Numbered from the stretch's first letter, positions 1-9,594 are shown. The stretch: DNA of 64,000 nt from Symploca sp. SIO1C2 (GCA_010672925.1 JAAHFP010000010.1:19913-83912), one strand, 5' to 3'. The notes: generated by a model not told the origin, from the letters alone. Numbers and translations are program-made.

Positions 1-25
1 GGCAAGATGCCAATTCCACAGCAGA

Positions 26-1948
26 CTATTGAATCAAAATCACTGCTTCTTCTGCTTTATTATTAAGTGCCTGCTTCAACTCTTGCCCAATTCTCTCATT
101 GAGCTCATCAAAAGCGTCGTGATTTTCTGTCAACTGCTCCCGAAATACCTTCTCTAACTCCGGGTTGATTTGCTCACAAATGGAGTCTAGCTTGTTGTCG
201 CTTAATAAAAAAGAACGACTCCAACCGGGAATATCTAATTTAGACTTGATTGTGTCTTGAGTTTTAGAGCGAGTTATTTCTACTCCCGCTGCTACCAATG
301 AGACACCATAAACTAGTATAATTGGCCAAGTAAAATGACCGGTGAGAATCAGGGCAATCAGACTACCGACAGTACCTCCACCAATCACCACATTGAGAAT
401 AAATGCTACCGTATCAGCTAGGATAGTATCTCCAATGGATAATTCTGGATTAACTACCGCCGGGTTAATCCCTTCTTCAAACCTTAAACTACTTCTAGGT
501 ATCTGAAACCTTTGACAAATGGGGTCAGTTTCTGCGGCTAAGTCCGGTTTGATTTTACGATTAAACCAAGTAACTGATTGATTTTTGATAATTTGCCGTA
601 CTCCCTCACTCGTAATCCATTGCTCTGCCTGGTTCTTCATCCGGTTTTCTAAGTCGGCTAAAGTCCGTACTTTATTGTTACGCCAGTCTTGCAAATTAGG
701 TTTAACGGCATTGCTAATTAGACCTTCGGATAAGGGTTTAGTTAATAGTTCAATTAACTCTGGAATATGTTGTAAAATAAGTTCCTTGAGTTTACTGGAA
801 TCGAAGTGTTGATTAATTTCTGCCTTAAATGCAGCGGCTCTTAAATCCCATCTTCCGACCCTAGCTAAACCCAAAGCAATGCATCGCTCCGGTTCCGGAT
901 CTGGGCGAACTTGAGATTTAGGTTCGGGGAAGATTTGCTCACAAATTTGACGGGTAAACTGCATTCGAGATGCACCACCAGTCATCAGTACTACCGCTGG
1001 AACAATGCCCTCTTGCTTCAGAGTTTTCTTCCCTTCAATCACTGCTTCCCGGAAGGAACCAATCCAACTTTGTCCCCCTAGTTCCGTCAAAGGTTGGTTT
1101 AAAATTTCTTCCATTATCCCCTTATTAACCTGGGGAACAAAGTAAATCTGCTCATTAATTGACTCAAAACCCCTAGCAAAGGATTGGGGATGGCTGTAGA
1201 GTTGTTCGTTAGAAAAGTAATCTTCTTTGGCTTTGCGGCAGGCAAGTTGGCAACGGGTTTGATGATGGGGATACTGTTCAAACACTCGTTCTAGTAATTC
1301 TTTATCCTCATGATTAGCCATAGTACGAGCAAAAATTGCCTGATCAATTAAGGAAGCTCCTAAGGTATTACTACCAAAATCCATCGGTATTTCATGCAAA
1401 CTCTTAACCAGGGTAAAATCCGTAGTTGAAGAACCAATATCAACAATTAATACCGAAGATTTGAGTTTATCATAACCCAGTTTACCAGCTTCCTTGGCTT
1501 GCATAAAAGCCGCTCGTGACTCAGGAACCACGCTAACTAGGGGAATCCCAGCTTGGTGAGCTAGCTTTTGATATTCCTGGCGATCGCTTATTGACCATCC
1601 AGAAGGACAACCGATAAAAAATTGACTGACTTCCCCACCTTCAATCTGTTTGTTACCTTGTAGCAGATGGTAACAGGTTGCCAGAAAATGGTGAATTGTC
1701 TGCCGATAATTAGCATTATTATCTGGTTTTTGCTTAAAAGCAATAGCCAATTGAGTTACCCCAACTTGAATTAAAGCTTGCTCCCCTACCAGATAGCCCA
1801 AATCCGGATGCCAACCCAAGGCAGTAACTTGCACTTTCTTATTATTAATCTCCAGCATATCCGGTGGTTCGATACTCTCCACCCTCGCCTTAGCTACAGC
1901 GGTTTCACCGTGTCCTAAATCGAATCCAATTGTTTCTAAAACTTCCAT
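26..1948 (-). CDS. Membrane-anchored Hsp70/actin-fold ATPase
   Basis: This 640-residue protein has an Hsp70-type nucleotide-binding fold. The N-terminal phosphate-1 motif is seen as IGFDLGHGETAVA, phosphate-2 as VLIVDIGSSTTDFTLV (about residues 167-182), and the adenosine motif as VLMTGGASRM. There is no recognisable DnaK substrate-binding domain. Instead the C-terminal part has a hydrophobic hairpin at about residues 530-575, with two likely membrane segments, followed by a charged, possibly coiled tail. It is therefore probably a membrane-tethered Hsp70-like ATPase rather than a cytosolic chaperone. The upstream gene on the same strand encodes a membrane protein with a GrpE-like end, so the two may act together. 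The start codon directly abuts a heptad repeat array, and no Shine-Dalgarno sequence is visible. Family assignment is good; the substrate is unknown. Confidence 0.8.
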   Translation of the reverse strand: MEVLETIGFDLGHGETAVAKARVESIEPPDMLEINNKKVQVTALGWHPDLGYLVGEQALIQVGVTQLAIAFKQKPDNNANYRQTIHHFLATCYHLLQGNKQIEGGEVSQFFIGCPSGWSISDRQEYQKLAHQAGIPLVSVVPESRAAFMQAKEAGKLGYDKLKSSVLIVDIGSSTTDFTLVKSLHEIPMDFGSNTLGASLIDQAIFARTMANHEDKELLERVFEQYPHHQTRCQLACRKAKEDYFSNEQLYSHPQSFARGFESINEQIYFVPQVNKGIMEEILNQPLTELGGQSWIGSFREAVIEGKKTLKQEGIVPAVVLMTGGASRMQFTRQICEQIFPEPKSQVRPDPEPERCIALGLARVGRWDLRAAAFKAEINQHFDSSKLKELILQHIPELIELLTKPLSEGLISNAVKPNLQDWRNNKVRTLADLENRMKNQAEQWITSEGVRQIIKNQSVTWFNRKIKPDLAAETDPICQRFQIPRSSLRFEEGINPAVVNPELSIGDTILADTVAFILNVVIGGGTVGSLIALILTGHFTWPIILVYGVSLVAAGVEITRSKTQDTIKSKLDIPGWSRSFLLSDNKLDSICEQINPELEKVFREQLTENHDAFDELNERIGQELKQALNNKAEEAVILIQ

Positions 1949-1953
1949 ATTTT

Positions 1954-2017
1954 TAGGTGGTAGGTGGTAGGTGGTAGGTGGTAGGTGGTAGGTGGTAGGT
2001 GTTAGGTGGTAGGTATT
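1954..2017. repeat. GGTAGGT heptad array at a start codon
   Basis: Tandem 7-bp units (GGTAGGT and close variants) begin 6 nt upstream of the start of the Hsp70-like gene. Confidence 0.95.
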
Positions 2018-2041
2018 AAGTTAGTATCTTGTCTGTTGACA

Positions 2042-2157
2042 ATTCTCCATTCTCCATTCTCCATTCTCCATTCTCCATTCTCCATTCTCCATTCCCAATT
2101 CCCGATTCCCAATTCCCATTCCAAAATCTAAAATCTAAAATCTAAAATCTAAAATTC
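2042..2157. repeat. Composite heptad arrays (CTCCATT, CCCAATT, AAATCTA)
   Basis: Three successive heptad types lie in the gap between the two minus-strand genes. They end at the stop codon of the upstream membrane protein gene. Confidence 0.95.
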
Positions 2158-2158
2158 T

Positions 2159-3034
2159 TCAAGCTGGTTCAATAACTCGCCCCCGTCGCAACAAGCGATC
2201 GCCTTTTAGCAAAGCAGGAGTTATGGTTATATAATCCTTCGCCTGGGGGTCAATACTGGGCTCAAAGTCAAAGTATTGCTGATTACTCTCGGCATTATCT
2301 GGTTGGTAAATCTGGCAGTGAATTTCCTGCTCCATTAAAACCTGGGGTAGCATTTTTGTAAGTTCCAATGCCATCCTAGGTTTATCCAGCAGTGAAGCCC
2401 CCACCAACCTTTGCAGAATATTCAATAACTCTGGTAACTCTTCTATCTCGCTAGATTCGAGGGATTTTTGGCTTGCTTCCCGGAGACTAACTGCTGAGTC
2501 GATAGTATTTAAAGCTTCAGCTAGTTTGTCTAGCAATACTTGGCTATCTACTTGTACCGTTGGTGCTTGAGCCGCAGTTGAATCTGAATTTTTATTGTTA
2601 TTTTGGTCAAGTTGAGAGATAACTTCTAAACCGATAAGCACAGATAGGAGTAAAATATCTATCCCAGCGCTGGGAGAAGCTGGCATTAAGGAAAATAATG
2701 AATCCAAGATACCCAGGCAAAGAATTCCCTGTAGCACTTTGAGCACGATTTTTTTGCTAGAAAATCGCCTAACTGACTGAGATATTCCCCCAGAATTTAG
2801 TTCTGCCTTTACCTCATTCACCCCAGCCAGAGTCCCAATAGACTGACGCACTGCATCCAAGAAAAAGGAAGCCAGACGTACCTGGGCAATACTCAGTTCA
2901 CCAATATAATTCTTCTCCAGATTATCCAATCGGCTTTGCACCAGCCTCACCACTTGCTCTGGGCTAGTCGTCTTATCGATTGCTGTCTGAAGTTCACTCC
3001 GTTCTTTGCTAAAAAGCGTTAATAGTGTTTTCAT
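2159..3034 (-). CDS. Membrane protein with GrpE-like C-terminus
   Basis: This 291-residue protein has a helical N-terminal region (1-85), a hydrophobic segment pair (about 97-143), a polar linker and a C-terminal region of about 95 residues. The last residues (PALLKGDRLLRRGRVIEP) resemble the final beta-wing of GrpE, where a Gly-x-Arg-x-Leu-Arg-x-Ala-x-Val pattern is typical. The preceding FDFEPSIDPQA stretch matches the place of the GrpE 'FDPxxHEA' segment. It lies upstream of the Hsp70-like gene on the same strand. I infer a membrane-anchored nucleotide-exchange partner for that ATPase. This rests on short motif resemblance; otherwise it is a conserved hypothetical membrane protein. Confidence 0.5.
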   Translation of the reverse strand: MKTLLTLFSKERSELQTAIDKTTSPEQVVRLVQSRLDNLEKNYIGELSIAQVRLASFFLDAVRQSIGTLAGVNEVKAELNSGGISQSVRRFSSKKIVLKVLQGILCLGILDSLFSLMPASPSAGIDILLLSVLIGLEVISQLDQNNNKNSDSTAAQAPTVQVDSQVLLDKLAEALNTIDSAVSLREASQKSLESSEIEELPELLNILQRLVGASLLDKPRMALELTKMLPQVLMEQEIHCQIYQPDNAESNQQYFDFEPSIDPQAKDYITITPALLKGDRLLRRGRVIEPA

Positions 3035-3182
3035 GAATTGGGAATTGGGAATTGGGAATGGAGAATTTAGAATTTAGAATTTAGAATTTAGAATTTAGAA
3101 TGGAGAATTGACAAGATACTAACTTAATACCTACCACCTACCACCTACCACCTAACACCTAACACCTAACACCTAACACCTA
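3035..3182. repeat. Heptad arrays (GAATTGG, ATTTAGA, ACCTACC/ACCTAAC)
   Basis: Several 7-bp tandem arrays fill the whole gap between the ftsY stop codon and the start of the GrpE-like gene. They begin directly at that start codon. Confidence 0.95.
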
Positions 3183-3185
3183 TCT

Positions 3186-4856
3186 TCACCCACTAAGCAA
3201 AGCTTCTACAAACTCGTAGCTAGAGAAGGGACGTAAATCTTCAATGCCCTCGCCAGCACCAATAAACCGAATGGGCAAACCTAACTGCTGCACTACTGCT
3301 AAGGCAACACCCCCCTTGGAACTACCGTCGAGTTTCGTTAAGACAACGCCACTGAGTTTGGCGGCTTCTGAGAATACTTGTGCCTGACGTAATCCATTTT
3401 GACCGAGAGTAGCATCCAAAACCAATAGGGATTCTACTTGAGCATCAGAGGCTTTTTTATCTACAATCCGTCGAATTTTTGCTAGTTCCTCCATCAAGTT
3501 TTTCTTATTTTGCAGCCTTCCTGCGGTATCTACCAAGAGTAATTCTGCATTGCGGGCTTGCGCTGCGGTAATGGCATCAAATACCACCGCTGCTGGATCA
3601 GTATTTTTGCCTGGGTTGGCAATCACTTCCGTACCACTGCGCTCTCCCCAAATCTTTACCTGCTCTACTGCTGCGGCCCGGAAGGTATCAGCAGCGGCAA
3701 TCAAGCAGCTGTAGCCAGATTTTTTAGCCAGATGAGCTAGTTTACCAATAGTAGTAGTTTTACCCGCTCCATTGACACCGGTCATTAACCAGATATTGAA
3801 GGTATCCTTTTCCGGTACAAAGGTGGGTTCGTAGGATTGAGAGTAGGGACTCTCCAGCAAATCTCTGAGAATTTGTTTTAAATAAGCGATCGCTTCTTCT
3901 GGAGGTAAGATATCTTCCCGCATTTTAGCTTGCAGGGTTTCGATCACATAGTCTGTTGCTTCCACCCCTACATCAGCCTGCAACAATAATGCTTCAATCT
4001 CCAGGATGGCATCTTGATTCAACGGCCCTTGACCAACAACGGCCTTAAGTTGGTTAACTAAACTTAAGCGGGTTTTGCTGAGTCCCTGGCGCAGTTGCTT
4101 GAGCCAGCTGATTTCTTCTGCGGAGACTTCTTCCGGACTTCGTCCCTGGCCTGCTAATACTTGAGATGACCAGACAAATTCTTCATCAAAAGCCATACCA
4201 GCAACTGCTGCCGTCTCCTGCTGTGGTGCTGTCTCTACAGGTTCCGGGGTTTCAATAGCAGTAGCTTTGAGGCGTTCGAGTCGTGCTTCTCTCTCCGCCG
4301 ATTGACGAGCCCAAATTGGTACAGGAGCAGCAGGAGTTGATTCTGTTTCCTCCTCTAGGATAGGAGTATCTTCCTGAGGAACTGATTCTGGGGTAGAAGC
4401 TGCTTCCGTTGTTTCAGTTGTAGCGGCTTCCACCTGAGGTGGTGATATCTCCTCTGTTGGTACAGCTACCTCTTCTGTTGCTGCTGTCTCCGGTGTAGTT
4501 GTTTCCTCAGTCGCGGTAGTCTCAGGTGAAGTAGTATCTTCCGGCTCTTCTTCCTCAGTTATTGGGGGAGTAGTAACCTCTGCTTCTGCTACTGTTGACT
4601 CTTCTGGGGATGACGTTTCAGGAGATTCCGTCGCTGTTGGCGTTGTTGCTTCTGGAGATGCTTGCTGCTGAATATTTGTGTATGCCGCTTTTGCCCAATT
4701 TAGTAAATCGTCATCAACAGTTGTGGCAGACTCCTGAGTTGCCTCAGATTCAGCAGTTTCTGCGGGAGCCTCTTGTTCCTGCTCAACTGGACTTTGAGTT
4801 TCAGGCTTAGTCTCTTCTTGAGAACTAAATTGTCGGCGGAACCAGTTAAAAACCAT
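3186..4856 (-). CDS. ftsY: Signal recognition particle receptor FtsY
   Basis: FtsY is the SRP receptor GTPase that docks ribosome-SRP complexes at the plasma and thylakoid membranes. The C-terminal NG domain is complete: P-loop [10 protein letters not shown] at residue 360, DTAGR at about 443, [10 protein letters not shown] at about 517, and [11 protein letters not shown]. The first ~230 residues form a low-complexity acidic domain rich in Glu, Thr, Ala and Pro. This matches the acidic A domain of FtsY but is longer than in many bacteria, and its repetitive TTPET/EEE composition suggests expansion. It lies with nusB and a DUF502 gene, an order common in cyanobacteria. A heptad array starts 6 nt before the start codon. 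Confidence 0.97.
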   Translation of the reverse strand: MVFNWFRRQFSSQEETKPETQSPVEQEQEAPAETAESEATQESATTVDDDLLNWAKAAYTNIQQQASPEATTPTATESPETSSPEESTVAEAEVTTPPITEEEEPEDTTSPETTATEETTTPETAATEEVAVPTEEISPPQVEAATTETTEAASTPESVPQEDTPILEEETESTPAAPVPIWARQSAEREARLERLKATAIETPEPVETAPQQETAAVAGMAFDEEFVWSSQVLAGQGRSPEEVSAEEISWLKQLRQGLSKTRLSLVNQLKAVVGQGPLNQDAILEIEALLLQADVGVEATDYVIETLQAKMREDILPPEEAIAYLKQILRDLLESPYSQSYEPTFVPEKDTFNIWLMTGVNGAGKTTTIGKLAHLAKKSGYSCLIAAADTFRAAAVEQVKIWGERSGTEVIANPGKNTDPAAVVFDAITAAQARNAELLLVDTAGRLQNKKNLMEELAKIRRIVDKKASDAQVESLLVLDATLGQNGLRQAQVFSEAAKLSGVVLTKLDGSSKGGVALAVVQQLGLPIRFIGAGEGIEDLRPFSSYEFVEALLSG

Positions 4857-4861
4857 AGTAT

Positions 4862-4918
4862 GAGAATTTAGAATTTAGAATTTAGAATTTAGAATGGAAA
4901 ATTGAGAATGGAGAATTG
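4862..4918. repeat. ATTTAGA-type heptad array upstream of ftsY
   Basis: Tandem AATTTAG units are followed by degenerate AATGGAG units. They lie between ftsY and the large 9-bp array. Confidence 0.9.
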
Positions 4919-4924
4919 TTAATA

Positions 4925-5195
4925 TCTCCCTCAGCTTCCTCCGCTTCCCCAGCTTCCTCAGCTTCCTCAGCTTCCTCAGCTTCCTCAGCTCCCTCAGCTT
5001 CCTCCGCTTCCCCAGCTCCCCCAGCTCCCCCAGCTTCCCCAGCTCCCCCAGCTTCCTCAGCTTCCTCAGCTTCCCCAGCTTCCCCAGCTCCCTCAGCTCC
5101 CTCAGCTCCCCCAGCTTCCTCAGCTCCCCCAGCTCCCTCAACTCCCCCAGCTTCCTCAGCTCCCCCAGCTCCCTCAGCTCCCCCATCTCCCCATC
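4925..5195. repeat. 9-bp tandem array CAGCTTCCT/CAGCTCCCC (~30 copies)
   Basis: About 270 bp of uninterrupted 9-bp units with variation at positions 6 and 9. The array fills the nusB-ftsY gap. It is open in several frames and yields artefactual Ser/Ala/Pro or Leu/Arg/Glu ORFs, which I do not accept as genes. Confidence 0.97.
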
Positions 5196-5199
5196 TTTC

Positions 5200-5829
5200 C
5201 TACTGGAAATGAGCTTTATCTTTGAGATAGTTGGAAACGCGACGTAATACACCATTGATAAATCGATGACCTTCATCATCACTGTAGCGCTTGGCAAGCT
5301 CCACTGCTTCGTTAATGGCAACTTGCTCTGGTGTACCTAAAAACGATATTTCTGCGACTGCAATGCGCAAGATATCTCTGTCAATTCGAGCTAGACGTTC
5401 CAGTTGCCAGTCTTGGAGCACTTGGTTCAAAACTTCATCAATCTCCAGACGCCTACGACTAATAGCTTTCAGAATTTCTACGGTATAGGAACGAACTTCC
5501 AATTGATTAGATAGTTGGATCATTTCTGGGATTTCTACAGCTGTTCCTAGCCGATTAATCGCTTTTTGGGTGAGCTCCACTGCATCGCTTACCATTGCCT
5601 TGGCACTAATCATTTCGGTAGTACGGGTTTCACTACTCAAAAGGCGATCGCTTCCTCGCTTTAACTCTGCCGCAGCAGTTTCCAAAACCTCTTGAGTTTC
5701 TTCAGTTAGAGTACGCACTGCTGCCAAAATCAGATTATTCAGTTGCTGTGCATCAAGGCGTTCGAGTCCCTTAGGGATTTGAGAGAGGCTCAATAGAGCC
5801 AACTCGCGGGCAATTCTGCGTGGTTGCAT
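5200..5829 (-). CDS. nusB: Transcription antitermination factor NusB
   Basis: NusB binds boxA RNA with NusE (S10) and promotes antitermination on rRNA operons. The 209-residue protein has the NusB signature in its C-terminal half ([19 protein letters not shown], then [19 protein letters not shown] and FINGVLRRV). The N-terminus ([15 protein letters not shown]) is also typical. It carries an insert of about 60 residues between helices compared with the ~140-residue E. coli protein, as in other cyanobacteria. It lies downstream of the DUF502 gene and upstream of ftsY on the same strand. Confidence 0.95.
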   Translation of the reverse strand: MQPRRIARELALLSLSQIPKGLERLDAQQLNNLILAAVRTLTEETQEVLETAAAELKRGSDRLLSSETRTTEMISAKAMVSDAVELTQKAINRLGTAVEIPEMIQLSNQLEVRSYTVEILKAISRRRLEIDEVLNQVLQDWQLERLARIDRDILRIAVAEISFLGTPEQVAINEAVELAKRYSDDEGHRFINGVLRRVSNYLKDKAHFQ

Positions 5830-5940
5830 ATTGGTTGGTTATTGATTTATTAGTTACTAGTGATTTAATTGGCCAATCCAGTAGAAACAACCATTACCTA
5901 GCAAGGCGTGCAGTTGTAGCTAAGCCACAATCAGGGACTA

Positions 5941-6672
5941 TCAGCCTTCTTCTACTGGTAAAATTTGCTGCTGTCTCATCTCCTGTAGGGGTTGCTCCAG
6001 TTTTTTCTTGTCTTGAGGCTTCGATTTTGGTTCAGTGATTGAGGATTCAGCAGGGTCAACAATTCCTCCAGAGATAATAATTTTGAAAGCATCTTCTATA
6101 GAAATGGAAAGATTAATGACATCCTCTTCAGGAACAACTACATACCAACCAGTTGTCGGATTGGGACTAGTAGGGACAACAACGCTCAGCATAGGGCTAC
6201 TCATCTGATTTTGAATTTCGCTGCTGATGTTCCCCGTGACAAAAGCAATCGACCACAAACCTCGGCGGGGATATTCTACCAAAACCACACGACGGAATTT
6301 ATTCTTAGATTCCTTTAAGACCGTTTCCAAAAGCTGCTTGAGGGTTTTGTAGACTGGTCCTGCCAGGGGAATCGCCTGTAGCAATTTTTCCCCTAAATCC
6401 AGTAACCACCTTCCGGCTATATTGCGTGCCATTAGACCAATCAACAGAATAAATAGCACCGGTACAGTCACTCCCACCACCAAATTCAGTATATTGACCA
6501 AAATGGGATGGAGGTTATTATAGGGGTTAATTTGCTTGGGGATGCGGGTCAGGAAATCGATCGCCCACCTAGCAATGGTAAACACCAGCCAAATTGTGGT
6601 AGCTAGAGGAATCACGACCAAAAGACCTGCAATTAAATCATTCTTTAAGTCCTGTCTTAAACGTTGGATCAC
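5941..6672 (-). CDS. DUF502 family membrane protein
   Basis: This 243-residue protein has two N-terminal membrane spans (about 10-37 and 55-80). The conserved DUF502 core is visible as IPLAGPVYKTLKQLLETV, FRRVVLVEYPRRGLWSIAFVTG and VVPTSPNPTTGWYVVVPEEDV. The C-terminal ~40 residues are charged and Gln-rich. Function of the family is not established. It heads the DUF502-nusB-ftsY group on the minus strand; the 111-nt gap to nusB shows no terminator. Confidence 0.9.
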   Translation of the reverse strand: MIQRLRQDLKNDLIAGLLVVIPLATTIWLVFTIARWAIDFLTRIPKQINPYNNLHPILVNILNLVVGVTVPVLFILLIGLMARNIAGRWLLDLGEKLLQAIPLAGPVYKTLKQLLETVLKESKNKFRRVVLVEYPRRGLWSIAFVTGNISSEIQNQMSSPMLSVVVPTSPNPTTGWYVVVPEEDVINLSISIEDAFKIIISGGIVDPAESSITEPKSKPQDKKKLEQPLQEMRQQQILPVEEG

Positions 6673-7275
6673 AAAGTTCTCACTCTCCTTAACAATGACT
6701 TTTTCAAGTTTTGCTGTTGCTCCACCTCAATCACTGAGTTGAGCTAGCACCAGGCAAGCTCTTAAACTTGGAGTAGACTAGCATCGACAGTAGCAGAGAA
6801 CCCGTAGTTGATTAAAGTTGACTACCCTCTAACCACCTGTAGTACCGTGGCACAGCTAAAATGATGGAATAGACTAGTGTGAGCATCCTGCTCACTTTTC
6901 ACTAAGCGCGAGCGAGACATTTGCGCTACGCGCACGCACTCCCCAAAACCTAAACCACTATCTTATTCCAAAGTTCTCCATTCTCTGTTCCGAAGTTTCC
7001 CAATTAAAAGCAACTGGTATCGCAATTTACATTTTAACAGAGAGAGACCATTGGTTTAAGGGTGTGGAGTGTAGGGCTTAGGGTTTAGAGAACTCCAATA
7101 AATATCATCCCAATTTTTGGACTTGTCTTACTCTCCCAATTCCCCCAGTGATGGGACATTTTTTTATTTGGCAGTCCCTTATCAGGGTTGATGAGGTTAA
7201 GTAAGCTAGTATCGTAGATGCCTATTTGCGACCCACCCCGAACCCTACACCCTGTCTTGTTACCCCGTCAGATTA
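6673..7275. other. Intergenic region, 603 bp
   Basis: This lies between divergent genes (DUF502 leftward, TonB-like rightward), so it must hold both promoters. A short hairpin with arms GTGAGCA/TGCTCAC is at 6879-6895. No ORF or RNA gene is recognised. Confidence 0.5.
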
Positions 7276-8658
7276 ATGGCACTACCCAATCTAGGAACAA
7301 ATGCTCAACCTCAGATGCCTGTGTGGAGTCACTCCGATCCGCCCAAGATCTGGGTTAAGGTTATTGTCGGTTCTGCTTTCTTTCATGTCTTTGTTTTTGC
7401 CATACTGCGCCTAGCGCTGATGGGACGTCTTCAGGGTTTGCAGTCTAGTAATGATGTTACTTCTGCCAATCTTGTTCCTGTGGATTTTATTGTCCTAGCT
7501 TCAGAAAAGACTTTAATTCCTCAGGCAAATCCAAGCACAGAACCTGCTGGAAAAGAACAACCCAATCAGCAACAGGCAACAACGCCATCACCATCACCAT
7601 CACCAACTCCAACTCCAACTCCAATTCCAACGCCAACACCATCACCAACTCCATCACCAACACCGTCGCCAACTCCAACTCCAACTCCAACGCCATCACC
7701 AACTCCAACACCGTCGCCAACTAACCAAAATCCGAGTCCTAATCCGAATCCTAATCCGAGTCCCAATCCCAATCCGAGTCCTAATCCGAATCCTAATCCG
7801 AGTCCCAATCCCAATCCGAGTCCTGACCCAAGTCCTAATCCGAGTCCCAATCCCAATCCGAGTCCTGACCCAAGTCCTAATCCGAGTCCCAATCCCAATC
7901 CAAGTCCTAATCCGAGTCCTAATCCGAGTCCTAATCCCAGTCCAAGTCCTAATTCAAGTCCTAATTCAAGTCCCAATCCCAGTCCTGGCCCAAGTCCCAA
8001 TCCGAGTCCTAATCCGAGTCCCAATCCCAGTCCAAGTACTAATCCGAGTCCTGACCCAAGTCCCAATCCGAGTCCTAATCCGAGTCCTAACCCAAGTCCC
8101 AATCCAAGTCCTAACCCAAGTCCCAATCCGAGTCCTGACCCAAGTCCCAATCCAAGTCCTAACCCAAGTCCTAATCCGAGTCCCAATCCGAGTCCTAACC
8201 CAAGTCCCAACCCAAGTCCTAATCCCAGTCCTGACCCAAGTCCCAATCCAAGTCCTAACCCAAGTCCTAACCCTCCGCAAGGTGGCAGTTTTTCGGTTGT
8301 ATTATCTCAGCCTCGCCTTCCTAATCCGAATGCGCCGGATCGACCCATTGAATGTAAATCTGACCCTCCTCAGTTATCTACAGAACTAGCCAAACTGAAG
8401 CCTGGATCTGAACAGTTAAATTCTGATGATCATGGATGGGAGTTGGATTCCAATCTCAAGGAGCCTTTAAAGTTAGAGGTGTTATTGATTGTTAATCGTG
8501 ATGGGGGAGGAGAGTTTATTTCCGCTACCCCACCATCCCACAACCAGTTAGCAGAGGAAATTATCCAAAAACTGCAATTTGAACCAACTGTATCAGACTG
8601 TCAACCAGTTGCTCACTCCTACAATCTCACCCTCACTATTCGTTCATTGGAAAATTGA
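7276..8658 (+). CDS. TonB-like protein with Asn-Pro-Ser-Pro repeat
   Basis: This 460-residue protein has a cytoplasmic N-terminus, one membrane anchor (about 27-48), a Pro-rich stretch of Thr-Pro and Ser-Pro pairs (about 93-150), then about 185 residues of Asn-Pro-Ser-Pro with occasional Asp. It ends with a globular domain of about 110 residues. The last domain resembles the TonB C-terminal domain ([26 protein letters not shown]). I infer an inner-membrane energy transducer whose Pro-rich spacer crosses the periplasm. The repeat is encoded by 12-bp units such as AATCCGAGTCCT, so its length probably varies between strains. No ExbB/ExbD genes are in the window. Confidence 0.7.
   Translation: MALPNLGTNAQPQMPVWSHSDPPKIWVKVIVGSAFFHVFVFAILRLALMGRLQGLQSSNDVTSANLVPVDFIVLASEKTLIPQANPSTEPAGKEQPNQQQATTPSPSPSPTPTPTPIPTPTPSPTPSPTPSPTPTPTPTPSPTPTPSPTNQNPSPNPNPNPSPNPNPSPNPNPNPSPNPNPSPDPSPNPSPNPNPSPDPSPNPSPNPNPSPNPSPNPSPNPSPSPNSSPNSSPNPSPGPSPNPSPNPSPNPSPSTNPSPDPSPNPSPNPSPNPSPNPSPNPSPNPSPDPSPNPSPNPSPNPSPNPSPNPSPNPSPNPSPDPSPNPSPNPSPNPPQGGSFSVVLSQPRLPNPNAPDRPIECKSDPPQLSTELAKLKPGSEQLNSDDHGWELDSNLKEPLKLEVLLIVNRDGGGEFISATPPSHNQLAEEIIQKLQFEPTVSDCQPVAHSYNLTLTIRSLEN
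7725..8280 (+). repeat. 12-bp coding repeat (Asn-Pro-Ser-Pro)
   Basis: About 45 units of 12 bp, AAT-CCN-AGT-CCN, with synonymous drift between CCG, CCA, CCC and CCT. The reverse strand is open and reads Gly-Leu repeats; that ORF is an artefact. Confidence 0.95.
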
Positions 8659-8712
8659 GAATTGGGAATTGGGAATTGGGAATTGGGAATGGAGAATGGA
8701 GAATGGAGAGTT
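8656..8712. repeat. Heptad array GGAATTG/GGAATGG between two genes
   Basis: The array starts at the stop codon of the TonB-like gene and ends about 10 nt before the ATG at 8722. Confidence 0.9.
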
Positions 8713-8721
8713 GAAAAGAGT

Positions 8722-9342
8722 ATGTCCTATGGTGATTTTATAACAATTGATCAAGCGGTTTCTGCCCTAGGATTAACCGTTGAAGATATCCCCCATTTTT
8801 TTAGTCATATTGCGCCGCTTGAACCTTCTCAAAGGATCAAAGAAACCCTGGATGAGACTTTGAATTTAGCAGCCAATATTAGTACAGAGAAAGCTCGTTC
8901 GGAATTGATTATTACTCCAATTTTGTTAGAAATAAGGCGTAAATTCCAGAGTAGGATTGGTTACTTTTCCGGAAACACATTTAATGTTGACGAATCTAAA
9001 GGCTTAACCGGTGCCTGTGATTTTCTTTTAAGTGCCTCAAGTAATCAGTCTCTAGTTACTGCTCCTGTTTTAACTTTAGTTGAAGCCAAAGACAATGATC
9101 TCCGCATTGGTTTAGGCCAATGTGTCGCTCAAATGGTTGCCGCTCAAATTTTTAATAATAGTAAGGGTCTAAAACAAATATCAGTCTATGGTGCAGTTTC
9201 CACTGGAACTAACTGGAAGTTTATTTTGTTAGAAAACCAGAAGGTGAAAATTGATTTAACTGAATATTTTATTACCCAGTTAAATCAGATATTGGGTATT
9301 CTTGCTGAACCTTTCAGGATTTATTTTGCCCAACATCAGTAG
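8722..9342 (+). CDS. PD-(D/E)XK-like hypothetical protein
   Basis: This protein of 206 residues is read from the ATG at 8722; an upstream in-frame ATG at 8662 only translates the heptad array. The middle shows TGACDFLLS followed by LTLVEAKDNDLRIGLGQ, an Asp...Glu-x-Lys arrangement with a nearby Gln typical of PD-(D/E)XK nuclease folds (the class I see in many cyanobacterial restriction-like families). No methyltransferase or partner gene is adjacent. Nuclease activity is inferred from the motif only. Confidence 0.6.
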   Translation: MSYGDFITIDQAVSALGLTVEDIPHFFSHIAPLEPSQRIKETLDETLNLAANISTEKARSELIITPILLEIRRKFQSRIGYFSGNTFNVDESKGLTGACDFLLSASSNQSLVTAPVLTLVEAKDNDLRIGLGQCVAQMVAAQIFNNSKGLKQISVYGAVSTGTNWKFILLENQKVKIDLTEYFITQLNQILGILAEPFRIYFAQHQ

Positions 9343-9388
9343 GGGCGTATCGGCGTGCATTGGTGTCAACTTAAAGTGAAATCCTTCC

Positions 9389-9520
9389 CCCACCGGTAGT
9401 TTAAACTACCGGCTAATAGCTCAAGTCATCTTAAGATGACTAAACTTCAGGTAAATCCGAAAAATTTAGTCCATTTTAATGGACTTAAGCTATTAGCCTT
9501 GGATTTGAATCCAAGGTGGG
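9389..9520. repeat. Nested-palindrome element
   Basis: Outer arms CCCACC (9389-9394) and GGTGGG (9515-9520) and inner arms GGCTAATAGCTCAAGTCAT (9411-9429) and its complement near 9479-9498 form a long imperfect stem. Each side also holds its own hairpin: GGTAGTTTAAACTACC on the left and TTGGATTTGAATCCAA on the right. The unit is bracketed by short GGGGCG / CGCCCC sequences near 9342 and 9582. This is a MITE-like or single-strand-transposon-like structure. Confidence 0.85.
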
Positions 9521-9594
9521 TTAGGTCATCCGAACAACTGGCTATGTCTAGGCTTCAGTTGTAACCAATGCCAAATCCTTCGCCCCTACAATTG

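Noticed and set aside
4875..5321. Leu/Arg/Glu and Ser/Ala/Pro repeat ORFs on both strands
   Set aside because: They are translations of the 9-bp tandem array and overlap the nusB coding end.
7566..8280. Minus-strand Gly-Leu and Trp/Arg/Thr repeat ORFs
   Set aside because: They are antisense readings of the Asn-Pro-Ser-Pro coding repeat.
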